From positions 1 through 56,827 of the forward strand of contig JACKAO010000012.1 in the NCBI GenBank assembly GCA_020635035.1: a DNA stretch of 56,827 nucleotides, in the 5' to 3' direction. The notes under the pieces are model-generated. The model saw nothing but the letters and a program-made list of their open reading frames with translations. It did not search any database and was not told where the DNA came from. Shown here in pieces: positions 8,009 through 16,955 of the stretch (the first letter of the stretch is position 1; each line of letters begins with the position of its first letter). The DNA comes from Calditrichia bacterium. Lineage in GTDB: Bacteria; Calditrichota; Calditrichia; Calditrichales; J004. The translations under genes were made by a program, and so were the position numbers.

Positions 8009-8887
8009 GTGCAGAGCAATTTATTAGAGACACTCCAGGAATTTGGTGCAAAACATAAAGTTTTTGGCATAATACTGTCTCTGATGCTGGTTGCCTTTAT
8101 CGGTGTAACTGATTATTTAACCGGTCGCGAACTTTCTTTTTCAATCTTTTACCTTATACCAGTTTCTGTCGCAACGTTACTGATTGGACGTTCCGGGGGA
8201 ATAATTCTTTCAGTCAGCAGCGCCGCTATCTGGTTAGTAGCTGATTTGTCTGCCCATTCTCAATATTCAAATATTTTAATTCCGTTTTGGAATGCAACTG
8301 TCCGGCTCGGATATTTTCTGATTCACATGTTTCTATTGTCCTATTTGCAGCGGGTTATTGGTGATCAACGATTAAAGTCCTTAACCGATCCACTCACCGG
8401 AGCGGCAAACTGGCGTTTTTTTGAACAATATGCTCAAAAAGAACTGGAAAGAGAAAGGCGCAATAAAAAACCACTTACGCTTGTTTATTTTGATATTGAT
8501 AATTTTAAAAAGGTAAACGATTCATTCGGTCATGATGTGGGGGATGAGTTGTTAAAATTAGTTGCGGAACTGATTCAAAATCATTTAAGGCAAAGTGATT
8601 TGCTGGCAAGGGTTGGTGGTGATGAATTTGTAATTCTTCTATCTGATACAAACTTTGAAAAATCATCACTGCTGCTTGACCGTGTAAAAAGTGTTGTAAT
8701 GGGGGAAATGCAGAGTCACCAATGGCCTGTTTCGCTCAGCATTGGTGCAGTTACATATTTAAGTCTTCCGGCATCATTAAATGCTATGATCAAAAAAGCG
8801 GATGCCCTGATGTACTCCATCAAGCATTCCGGTAAAAATGACATCAAACATATTGTTTGGCCTTCCGAGAATCATTCTGAAAATTAA
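8009..8887 (+). CDS. Membrane diguanylate cyclase (GGDEF)
   Basis: This enzyme makes the second messenger cyclic di-GMP from two GTP. The first 115 residues carry about four membrane segments (from FGIILSLMLVAFIGVTDYL to FLIHMFLLSYL), a sensory module common in front of GGDEF domains. The catalytic domain follows (about 125-285) with DPLTG, FDIDNFKKVND and an intact GGDEF at 203-207. The product-inhibition site RxxD is present at 194-197 with the canonical 5-residue gap, so feedback control by c-di-GMP is expected. The start is GTG 8009 preceded by AAAGGGAC. No EAL or receiver domain is present, and the input signal is unknown. Confidence 0.93.
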   Translation: MQSNLLETLQEFGAKHKVFGIILSLMLVAFIGVTDYLTGRELSFSIFYLIPVSVATLLIGRSGGIILSVSSAAIWLVADLSAHSQYSNILIPFWNATVRLGYFLIHMFLLSYLQRVIGDQRLKSLTDPLTGAANWRFFEQYAQKELERERRNKKPLTLVYFDIDNFKKVNDSFGHDVGDELLKLVAELIQNHLRQSDLLARVGGDEFVILLSDTNFEKSSLLLDRVKSVVMGEMQSHQWPVSLSIGAVTYLSLPASLNAMIKKADALMYSIKHSGKNDIKHIVWPSENHSEN

Positions 8888-9034
8888 GCGCTATTCATCT
8901 AAATACCGGCTCGGAAAACGCCGCAAGCAATTTATCCTAATTTTTGAAACTATTATACGAGATAATATTGTAGTTTTTGTTTAAATAAAGAACAACAGTA
9001 TAAATTTATTTATATCCCGATCGATAATATTTTC

Positions 9035-10579
9035 ATGCAAATTGTAATAAAAATTATAGTCATTCTTTTTTGTGTTTCATCCGGTCTGTTATCCCACGAA
9101 CCTCAATCCAAAAAAAATACAGCTGCTAAAAATGAAACTAAAATAATGGTTCATTATATGCCATGGTATCAGACTCCTGAAGTAAGTGGTTATTGGGGAT
9201 GGCACTGGACAATGAATCATTTTAATCCCGAAAGCATATCAGCGGATGGAAGACGTGATATAGCTTCGCAATATTACCCGCTGACCGGGCCGTATGATTC
9301 GCAGGATCCGGATATTTTAGAATACCAGGTACTGTTAATGAAGCTGAGCGGTATAGATGGTGTAATAGTCGACTGGTACGGCATGGATAATTTTTGGGAC
9401 TATGGAACACTTAATAAAAGCACAAACAGTCTGTTCAGCTATATAAAAAAAGCACATCTCAAGTTTGCATTATGTTATGAAGATCAGACGGTTAAACATA
9501 TGGTTGAAAATGATTATCTTAAAGCAGAAAATGCGCTGGATCATGGACGGGATATTATGCTTTATGCACAGGATAATTGGTTCAGGGATGATGCCTATCT
9601 AAAGCTGAATGACAGACCACTTTTACTCACTTTTGGTCCGCAATATTTTTATGAAAGTTCAGATTGGGATTACCTGTTCTCTGTGCTTGATATGGTTCCT
9701 GCCTTTTTTACGCTTGAAAACCGCTTAGAAACGGCGGCTGTTGGTGGGTATCCATGGCCACCTATGTGGGCTTCAGTTGATGGGGTTTTATCCATGCTGG
9801 ATCTGAACAAATATCTGAATGCATTTTACCAGAAATCAGATAACTGGGATAATCTAGTCGCGAGTGCATTTCCGACGTTTAATGATATTTATGAGCAAGC
9901 CGGGGTTGGTGATTCCTACGGGTTCCTGGATCCAATGGATGGATTTACACTTTTAAATACATTGTCAAAAGCACTGTATAAAAATCCGGATGTTCTGCAG
10001 ATTGTTACCTGGAATGACTATGGTGAAGGAACTATTGTGGAGCCTACCCGCGAGTTTGGATACAGGTACCTGGAAATTATCCAGGAAACTAAAGTAGAAC
10101 TTACTGATTCAGTGTTTTCTCATACAAGTGAAGATTTAAAAATTCCCAAACAGATTTATGATCTACGGAAGGAAAATAAAAACTCAATGGCTGTTAACCG
10201 GACCCTTGATTCAGTATTTGATTTAATAATAAACGGTGATATTTCGGTTGCCCGGTTTATGATTGATTCACTGAGTAACACTACCGGGATAACAGATGAA
10301 TGGATACATGCACCACGAGAAATAGATATGAGTAATTGTTATCCTAATCCGTTTAATGCTGTAACATCTTTTGAAATTAAAATTGATAATCCGGCAAAAG
10401 TTGAAATAACCGTGCATGATATTCTTGGAAAAAAAGTAGCAGCACTGTTAAATAAAAAATTAGCATCAGGAAGTTATCAGTTGCAATGGAGTGCTGTAAC
10501 CGAAACATCCGGTATTTATTTTATTACAATCAAAAGCGAAACATTTCAGGAAACAAAGAAGGTTTTTTTAATCAAATAA
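9035..10579 (+). CDS. Secreted GH71/99-like glycoside hydrolase with T9SS sorting domain
   Basis: The signal peptide (about 1-20) is followed by a catalytic domain (about 30-355) of the GH71/GH99-like superfamily, whose GH99 members are endo-alpha-mannosidases/mannanases. Visible motifs are HYMPWY near the start, ASQYYPLTGPYDS, DGVIVDWYG, LLLTFGPQYF and TWNDYGEGTIVEPT. The last has D328 and E331 at the positions where GH99 enzymes carry two glutamates three residues apart. The C-terminal 75 residues are a type IX sorting domain (NCYPNPFNAVTSFEIKI, ending ETKKVFLIK). A paralogue without the sorting domain lies at 21588-22859. The gene opens the carbohydrate cluster and is followed 16 bases later by the GH3 remnant. 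The exact substrate is uncertain. Confidence 0.85.
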   Translation: MQIVIKIIVILFCVSSGLLSHEPQSKKNTAAKNETKIMVHYMPWYQTPEVSGYWGWHWTMNHFNPESISADGRRDIASQYYPLTGPYDSQDPDILEYQVLLMKLSGIDGVIVDWYGMDNFWDYGTLNKSTNSLFSYIKKAHLKFALCYEDQTVKHMVENDYLKAENALDHGRDIMLYAQDNWFRDDAYLKLNDRPLLLTFGPQYFYESSDWDYLFSVLDMVPAFFTLENRLETAAVGGYPWPPMWASVDGVLSMLDLNKYLNAFYQKSDNWDNLVASAFPTFNDIYEQAGVGDSYGFLDPMDGFTLLNTLSKALYKNPDVLQIVTWNDYGEGTIVEPTREFGYRYLEIIQETKVELTDSVFSHTSEDLKIPKQIYDLRKENKNSMAVNRTLDSVFDLIINGDISVARFMIDSLSNTTGITDEWIHAPREIDMSNCYPNPFNAVTSFEIKIDNPAKVEITVHDILGKKVAALLNKKLASGSYQLQWSAVTETSGIYFITIKSETFQETKKVFLIK

Positions 10580-10595
10580 AGGTTTTGGAGAAAGG

Positions 10596-11258
10596 ATGCA
10601 CAGATTTTCAATTATAATTATTCTAATTGGCAGTTTTATAAACGCGCAAACATATCTTGATATTACTGCTGCAATTGACGACAGGGTTGATGATTTATTA
10701 TCGCGTATGACCCTTGCCGAAAAAATTGGCCAGATGACCCAGGCAGAACGTACCGCATTTGACAGTGAGCAGGATATAACAACCGCAACCATACAGATAA
10801 ATGACAATCCGCTGGATAATATATCATTTCCGGTTACGGGCGGCTGGCAGGACTGGACCACTGTTGCACAGCAGATAGTATTGGAAGCCGGTGAAAGTAC
10901 ATTAAAGATTGTCTGTAACGTAGGCGGATTCAATATTAATTGGATTGAGTTTGAAACTGTCACAGCCCTTAGTAAAACAGATGAACATATTCCAGCTCAA
11001 ACCCGGCTTTTTCAGAATTATCCGAATCCATTCAATCCTGAAACACAGATTCACTTTGAACTGGAGAAACCATCTCATGTAAATATTACCATATTTGATT
11101 TGCAGGGTCGGGCTTTGAAAACAATAACCGACGGGTATTACCAGGCAGGACAATATTCTGTTAAAGTTAATATATCAGACTTTCCTTCAGGTACTTATAT
11201 TTATAAAATGACAACAGGGACCTATAGTGAAATGAAAAAAATGTTACTTTTAAAATAG
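10596..11258 (+). CDS. GH3 beta-glucosidase remnant: N-terminus fused to CBM6 and T9SS domain
   Basis: The 220-residue protein has a signal peptide, then the typical beginning of a secreted GH3 enzyme (IDDRVDDLLSRMTLAEKIGQ followed by MTQAER, residues about 28-54). At about residue 64 it jumps to the second half of a CBM6 carbohydrate-binding module (VTGGWQDWTTVAQQIVLEAG, ending GGFNINWIEFE). It ends with a type IX sorting domain (QNYPNPFNPETQIHF to MKKMLLLK). The whole GH3 catalytic core (typically 600 or more residues) is missing, yet the frame is maintained. The product cannot be a glucosidase; at most it is a secreted sugar-binding stub. Start ATG with GGAG and AAAGG upstream. An internal deletion near 10785-10795 is the simplest explanation; an assembly collapse is possible. 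Confidence 0.8.
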   Translation: MHRFSIIIILIGSFINAQTYLDITAAIDDRVDDLLSRMTLAEKIGQMTQAERTAFDSEQDITTATIQINDNPLDNISFPVTGGWQDWTTVAQQIVLEAGESTLKIVCNVGGFNINWIEFETVTALSKTDEHIPAQTRLFQNYPNPFNPETQIHFELEKPSHVNITIFDLQGRALKTITDGYYQAGQYSVKVNISDFPSGTYIYKMTTGTYSEMKKMLLLK

Positions 11259-11282
11259 GCAATCGATAACACAGGAAAATTG

Positions 11283-12629
11283 ATGAAGATATTTTTAAAA
11301 ACTACCCTATTATTGCTTTCGATATATTCACTTATAAGCTGCAGTGATGACGACATTGTTAATCAGTCAAAAGACGATGAAACACCAATCTCATTTGATA
11401 TCCCTGCAACAGAAGATATGGTTATGTATGAAGTAAATCTGCGAGCTATGAGCAACACGGGAGATTTCCAGGGAGTAATAGACAAACTTGATCATATCAA
11501 ATCTCTCGGTGTAAATGTTATCTGGCTTATGCCTATTTATCCGATTGGTGAACTGAAATCGGTTAATTCTCCGTATTGTGTTCAGAATTACACCGAAGTA
11601 AATCCTGAGTTTGGAACAATGAATGATTTTAAAGAGCTTATCGATCAGGCTCATACCCGCGAAATGGCAGTGGTAATTGATTGGGTTGCCAATCATACAG
11701 CCTGGGATAATCCATGGATTGCCAATAAATCGTGGTACTCTCAAAATGGCGCCGGTGAAATCATAATACCCCCCGGAACAAACTGGGCAGATGTTGCAGA
11801 TCTCAATTATAATAATACCGACATGCGCCAGGCTATGATTGATGCAATGCGTTTTTGGGTGGAAGATGTTAATGTGGACGGATTCCGCTGCGATGCTGCC
11901 GACATGGTTCCGTTTGATTTCTGGCAGCAGGCGATTAGTGCGCTTGAAAAAATAGAAGGCCATGATCTGATTTACCTGGCTGAAGGAGAGCGTAAAGATC
12001 ATTTTGATGCAGGTTTTCAAATGAATTATGGCTGGGAGTTTTATAGCGGTCTTAAGGATGTTTTTATTGATGGCTACACGGCAGATTTAATTAATTTAAC
12101 GCATCTTTCAGAATACAGAAGTTTACCCGGCGGTGCCCAAAAATTACGTTTTACAACCAACCATGATGAGTCTGCATGGGATGCTACACCAATAAATCTG
12201 TTTGGAGCGAATGGATCCATAGCTGCTTTTGTCATTTCAACATACCTTGGTGGGGTTCCGCTTATTTACAGCAGTCAGGAAGTTGCTACACAGGACAATG
12301 TTTCTTTTTTTAATAATGACCCCATCGATTGGTCTTCAAATCCCGCATTTCTTGAAAAATACCAACAGATATTAGCTGTTTATACAGAATCCCCGGCGTT
12401 GAGAAAAGGTGAAATTCAAAATTTTGAAGATCTCAACATTGTAGTATTTAAAAAGATTTACAATGATGAAGAAATCCTGGTGATGGTGAATATCAGGAAC
12501 CGCACACGCTCGTTAAGCATTCCTGAAGAGTTGCAAAATAGCACCTGGACAGATGCTATCTCCGGTAATGAAATTACTCTTGGAACAACTTTGTCTTTTC
12601 AATCTTACCAGTATTTTGTACTGAAATGA
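11283..12629 (+). CDS. GH13 alpha-amylase family lipoprotein
   Basis: A lipoprotein signal peptide (lipobox LISC at about residues 18-21) anchors this 448-residue enzyme in the outer or inner membrane. The (beta/alpha)8 GH13 barrel shows the conserved regions: DWVANHTAWD, GFRCDAAD with the nucleophile D204, YLAEGE with the acid/base E234, and TNHDES with the stabiliser D295. A small beta domain closes the protein. It should act on alpha-1,4-glucans or related oligosaccharides. The ATG at 11283 is used; the frame also has TTG at 11280. It follows the GH3 remnant by 24 bases and precedes the hybrid sensor, which probably controls this cluster. Confidence 0.9.
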   Translation: MKIFLKTTLLLLSIYSLISCSDDDIVNQSKDDETPISFDIPATEDMVMYEVNLRAMSNTGDFQGVIDKLDHIKSLGVNVIWLMPIYPIGELKSVNSPYCVQNYTEVNPEFGTMNDFKELIDQAHTREMAVVIDWVANHTAWDNPWIANKSWYSQNGAGEIIIPPGTNWADVADLNYNNTDMRQAMIDAMRFWVEDVNVDGFRCDAADMVPFDFWQQAISALEKIEGHDLIYLAEGERKDHFDAGFQMNYGWEFYSGLKDVFIDGYTADLINLTHLSEYRSLPGGAQKLRFTTNHDESAWDATPINLFGANGSIAAFVISTYLGGVPLIYSSQEVATQDNVSFFNNDPIDWSSNPAFLEKYQQILAVYTESPALRKGEIQNFEDLNIVVFKKIYNDEEILVMVNIRNRTRSLSIPEELQNSTWTDAISGNEITLGTTLSFQSYQYFVLK

Positions 12630-12678
12630 CAGTCGCTTAAGATTGCATGGAGACATCTTAATTTATATTTTCATCTTC

Positions 12679-15600
12679 ATGTTTAAACGTCTCGTCTTCT
12701 ACATCTTATTAAATGCATTCAGTGTTTGTTCAGTGTTATATGCACAAACAAACACTTTCAATTTTCTGAAACTTGAGAAGCCGATTTCCCAGAATACAGG
12801 TGTTTGTATTTTCCAGGATCATATGGGTTTTATCTGGATAGGAACAACAAATGGCCTGAACAGGTATGATGGCAGTAAGGTGGTAATTTATGAAAACGAC
12901 CCGGCAGACAGCACTTCCATATCCGACAACTACATACGCAAGATTGCAGAAGATAATAAGGGGAATTTATGGATTGCCACTGAAAATGGTCTGAACAAAT
13001 ACGACAGGCTGCATGACCGTTTTATTCGATACTTTTCGTCTGCTGAAGATCCCCATTCTCTTTTAAACAATAATATCAGCGATGTGTTAGTTGATAATGC
13101 CGGGAAGGTTTGGGTTGCTGCCACAGATTTACACCTGTTCAATCCAAAGACTGATAATTTTGAACGATTTCATACAGGAACCTTAAAAACAGACCCAAAT
13201 CGCGATCCGTATCATAATTTTATCTACCAGGATTTGAAAGGAATCATCTGGTTTGGATACTGGAATCAATTGTACAGGTTTAACAATAGCAAGAACCGCC
13301 TTGATATTTTCATCGATGGTGAGCAACAAGCCCTGGGTGAAGAAGGATGGCATTTTCACGAATTGGTTCAGGATCAGGACAGTCTGTATTGGCTGGCTAC
13401 AAACAAGGCCGGTTTAATTAATTTCCGTGACGATCCGCAGGCGGTAAAACCACAACGTTTTAGAGATCAAATTGACAAAAATGAATATTTCAGTGACTAC
13501 CGGATTTTAGCTTTATACATTGATCATCAAGACTATCTTTGGGTGAGTTGCGAGAATGCAGGACTGGTAGTCCTTGATCAGCAGCGAGACATTCGCTACA
13601 GATTGAGGAACGATCCGGGCAATGAAAGATCCGTAAGCGGCAATTCAGTCTGGTCAATTATTGAAGATAATCAAAACAGGCTATGGTTTGGAATCTGGAA
13701 CGCCGGAATAAATTATATTGATCCTTATAATGTGAGCTTTAAACACTACTTCAGTACCAAATCAACCAGTTCGCTTTCCAGTAATATTGTGACAGATTTC
13801 ATCGAAGACAAGAGCGGTAATTTATGGATTGCCACAGATGGAGGCGGGCTAAATTATTTTGATCGTAAAAAAAATACTTTTTCAAGCTATATACATGATC
13901 CTGCGGATCCTAAAAGTATAAGCAGTAATGCTGTTCTCAGTTTGTGTTATGATGATCAGGGACGACTTTGGGCCGGAACCTGGAATGGCGGAATAAATAT
14001 TTTTGATTCTGACCGAAACGGTTTTTTACATCTGAACATTAAAAACAGCGGACTTAGCAGTGATGATATTTTTGATCTGCTAAATGATGGGCGTGGAAAT
14101 ATCCTTATCGCAACTTACCGTGGCGGTGTTGATGTTTATAATCCTGAAAAAAAAACCTGGAAAAACTTTACTTCAAATCCCGCTGATCCAAACAGCCTTT
14201 CCGGTAATAATATTTTTAACCTGTACAAGGATAAAAAGGGTAATCTCTGGATAGGATCTTTAACAGATGGTTTAAATCAGATGCAGACAGAGCATGATTC
14301 GATTACATTCACGCGCTATCAGTACAATCAGTCAGTAAAAAATGGAATTAGTGATAACAGGATTCATGCACTCTTTGAAGACCATAGGGGACGTTTTTGG
14401 GTGGGGACATCCAATGGATTAGACCTGATGAACAGGGGAGACGAGACTTTCTTAACTTTGCAGAGAAAAGACGGTCTGATCTCGGAATATATCTCAGGGA
14501 TTTCTGAAGATACAAATGGTTTCCTATGGGTAAGCTCCCTGAAAGGGTTAACACGTATAGACAGTACTCTTTCGGATTTTCATCATTATGATGTGGCAGA
14601 CAATCTGCAGGGCTATCATTTTAATAAGAATTCAGTATATAAAACAGCATCAGGAGAATTGCTTTTCGGTGGTACCAATGGCTTTAATATTTTTCGCCCG
14701 GAAGATGTTAAAATTAATCCGCACCCGCCAAAGCTGGTTTTTACTGATCTGAAAGTCTTTAATCAATCTGTAGAAATTGGCCCTAACAGCATTCTTAAGA
14801 AAGACATAAGCGTAACAAAGCATATAACGTTGTCATACAAACACTCAGTTTTTTCAATAGAATTTGTAGCACTTAATTTTACGCATCCGGAAAAGAATCA
14901 GTATGCATATAAAATGGAAGGATTTGATGACAAATGGATCTATTCAGGAATACAGCAAAACGCAACCTTTACCAATCTTGATGCCGGTGATTACATCTTT
15001 TATGTAAAAGCAGCAAATAACGACGGGATCTGGAATGAGCAGGGAATTGCCTTAGGAATTACGATTACACCTCCATTTTGGAAAACCCGGCTGGCCTATA
15101 TTTTATATGTAGTTTTAGTTTCAATTATTTTCTATATGATTATGCGTTACCGTCTGGCCAGGCAGAAATTGCGTTATGATCTTGAGATGGAGCATCTGAA
15201 ACTGGAAAAGTTATCTGAGCTGGATAAGGTCAAATCGCGTTTCTTCAGCAATGTCTCTCATGAAATCAGAACACCGATCATGCTTATTGTCGGGCCGTTG
15301 CAGAATCTGCTAAACTCAGAAAAAGTTGCTGAAAACGTAAAAAGCAAGATTAATCTTATCATCAGGAACGCACAGAGACTGCAACGTCTGCTAAGTCAGC
15401 TCGTGGACTTTTATAAAATTGAAACACCTGATTTAAACCTGAATCTGGTTAAAAATGATCTGGTCGAATTTGTTTACAATATCTATCTGTCATTTAAAGA
15501 ATATGCCCGGCAGCACCAGATAGAGTTTAATTTCAGCACAAATATGAATTACGGCTTAACCTGGTTTGATCCTGATATCCTGGATAAAATTGCTTATAAT

Positions 15601-16791
15601 TTTTTGTCAAATGCCTTCAAATTCACATCCGATGGTGGTAAAGTTACACTGGGTGTAAATTTTTTGCCTTCAGAAACAGGTGAACAAAATATAATTGAAA
15701 TTTTTGTACAGGATAACGGGATAGGAATCCCAAAGGATCAGCTGCAAAATATTTTTGAACGTTTTTACCAGGTAGAAACGGATGCAGCGCATTCTTCACA
15801 AGGGATTGGTATTGGTTTACACATGACAAAAGAGCTCGCAGAATTGCTGCACGGTGAAATTCGCGTAGATAGTGAACCGGGTACAGGTACTGTTTTCAGG
15901 GTTCTTTTACCTGCCGAAGTATTAGAACTTGAGCGCAAAACTCAGGATAATCTCAGCCCGGTTGAACCGGCCCCGGTAAATGATTTTAGAACTGATTTGA
16001 AAACAGAAAACGGGAATACTGCCCTGATCCTTTTTGTGGAAGATGAGAAAGATGTGCAGCAGTATATCACCGATATTTTGGGTGATCGTTTCAAAATTAT
16101 AACCGCGGATAACGGTCGTGAAGGATATGAAAAGGCCCGAAAATTTATTCCTGATATCGTTATCAGTGATATTGTAATGCCGGAGATGGATGGTTTTGAA
16201 CTTTGCGGGAAACTTAAATCTGAAGAAGAAACTAGTCATATTCCTGTCATTCTGCTGACGGTGCAATCAGCAGAAAAACAAAAGGTGAAAGGCATTAAGC
16301 TTGGAGCAGATGCTTATTTGCCAAAACCGTTTAATTCGGAAGAACTGTCAGCCCGGGTTTCCAATTTGTTAAAACGTCAGCAAAAACTCAGGGAACAACT
16401 GCGCAGGCAAATACTTCTGGAACCGGAAGATTCAAATGTGATGAGCCTTGATGAAAAATTCCTTGTACGTGTAAAACAGGAAGTTGAAAAAAACCTGTCG
16501 GACTGGAAACTGGATGCAAATGTTCTTAGTGATATGGTTGGTATTAGCCGCATACAGCTTTACCGGAAATTAAAAGGATTAACCGGTCAGACGGTACATG
16601 AATTTATTCGTACTATTCGTCTTAGACGGGCGGTACAACTACTCGAACAACGCAAGATGAAAATTACAGAAATCGCCTACCACGTTGGCTTCAATGATTT
16701 GAATTATTTTACCCGCTGCTTCCGCAAAGAATACGGTTCTGCTCCTTCTGAATACTTATCTTCACTAAAATCACCGGCATCTCAAAAATAG
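12679..16791 (+). CDS. Hybrid two-component sensor/regulator (HTCS) with AraC output
   Basis: A single protein of 1370 residues combines the whole phosphorelay. After a signal peptide ending VLYAQ there is a periplasmic sensor made of two beta-propellers of Reg_prop repeats (GFIWIGTTNGLNRYDG, GNLWIATENGLNKYD and later copies). A Y_Y_Y domain (about 715-800) and one membrane helix (about 810-830) follow. The cytoplasmic part has HisKA with SNVSHEIRTP (H861), HATPase (DNGIGIPKDQ), a receiver domain with phospho-acceptor D1164 (ISDIVMPEMDG) and a C-terminal AraC-type helix-turn-helix (ITEIAYHVGFNDLNYFTRC). Such proteins bind oligosaccharides in the periplasm and activate nearby polysaccharide-use genes. 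The start is ATG 12679; the open frame extends to TTG 12643. No good ribosome binding site is seen. Confidence 0.95.
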   Translation: MFKRLVFYILLNAFSVCSVLYAQTNTFNFLKLEKPISQNTGVCIFQDHMGFIWIGTTNGLNRYDGSKVVIYENDPADSTSISDNYIRKIAEDNKGNLWIATENGLNKYDRLHDRFIRYFSSAEDPHSLLNNNISDVLVDNAGKVWVAATDLHLFNPKTDNFERFHTGTLKTDPNRDPYHNFIYQDLKGIIWFGYWNQLYRFNNSKNRLDIFIDGEQQALGEEGWHFHELVQDQDSLYWLATNKAGLINFRDDPQAVKPQRFRDQIDKNEYFSDYRILALYIDHQDYLWVSCENAGLVVLDQQRDIRYRLRNDPGNERSVSGNSVWSIIEDNQNRLWFGIWNAGINYIDPYNVSFKHYFSTKSTSSLSSNIVTDFIEDKSGNLWIATDGGGLNYFDRKKNTFSSYIHDPADPKSISSNAVLSLCYDDQGRLWAGTWNGGINIFDSDRNGFLHLNIKNSGLSSDDIFDLLNDGRGNILIATYRGGVDVYNPEKKTWKNFTSNPADPNSLSGNNIFNLYKDKKGNLWIGSLTDGLNQMQTEHDSITFTRYQYNQSVKNGISDNRIHALFEDHRGRFWVGTSNGLDLMNRGDETFLTLQRKDGLISEYISGISEDTNGFLWVSSLKGLTRIDSTLSDFHHYDVADNLQGYHFNKNSVYKTASGELLFGGTNGFNIFRPEDVKINPHPPKLVFTDLKVFNQSVEIGPNSILKKDISVTKHITLSYKHSVFSIEFVALNFTHPEKNQYAYKMEGFDDKWIYSGIQQNATFTNLDAGDYIFYVKAANNDGIWNEQGIALGITITPPFWKTRLAYILYVVLVSIIFYMIMRYRLARQKLRYDLEMEHLKLEKLSELDKVKSRFFSNVSHEIRTPIMLIVGPLQNLLNSEKVAENVKSKINLIIRNAQRLQRLLSQLVDFYKIETPDLNLNLVKNDLVEFVYNIYLSFKEYARQHQIEFNFSTNMNYGLTWFDPDILDKIAYNFLSNAFKFTSDGGKVTLGVNFLPSETGEQNIIEIFVQDNGIGIPKDQLQNIFERFYQVETDAAHSSQGIGIGLHMTKELAELLHGEIRVDSEPGTGTVFRVLLPAEVLELERKTQDNLSPVEPAPVNDFRTDLKTENGNTALILFVEDEKDVQQYITDILGDRFKIITADNGREGYEKARKFIPDIVISDIVMPEMDGFELCGKLKSEEETSHIPVILLTVQSAEKQKVKGIKLGADAYLPKPFNSEELSARVSNLLKRQQKLREQLRRQILLEPEDSNVMSLDEKFLVRVKQEVEKNLSDWKLDANVLSDMVGISRIQLYRKLKGLTGQTVHEFIRTIRLRRAVQLLEQRKMKITEIAYHVGFNDLNYFTRCFRKEYGSAPSEYLSSLKSPASQK

Positions 16792-16818
16792 CTATTTGAC
16801 ATACCCGCAATTGTGTTT

Positions 16819-16850
16819 TATCCCGGATTAAGCAGGCCGGATATTATTTT
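16819..16850 (+). terminator. Possible terminator after the hybrid sensor
   Basis: TATCCCGG and CCGGATA can pair with one bulged C across a 10-base loop, followed by TTATTTT. It lies 28 bases after the HTCS stop codon. The stem is short, so this is a moderate call. Confidence 0.4.
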
Positions 16851-16955
16851 CCTAAACTATGATACTATAATATGAGAATGGAATAAGGCCTTTTTCATAA
16901 CTAACAGCAGTTTACAAACATACCATTTCTAATCACCTAATAACCCGGAAAAATC

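Noticed and set aside
11391..12020. 209-codon antisense frame over the GH13 gene
   Set aside because: It overlaps conserved catalytic regions of a clear GH13 gene on the other strand, has no family match, and cannot be real as well.
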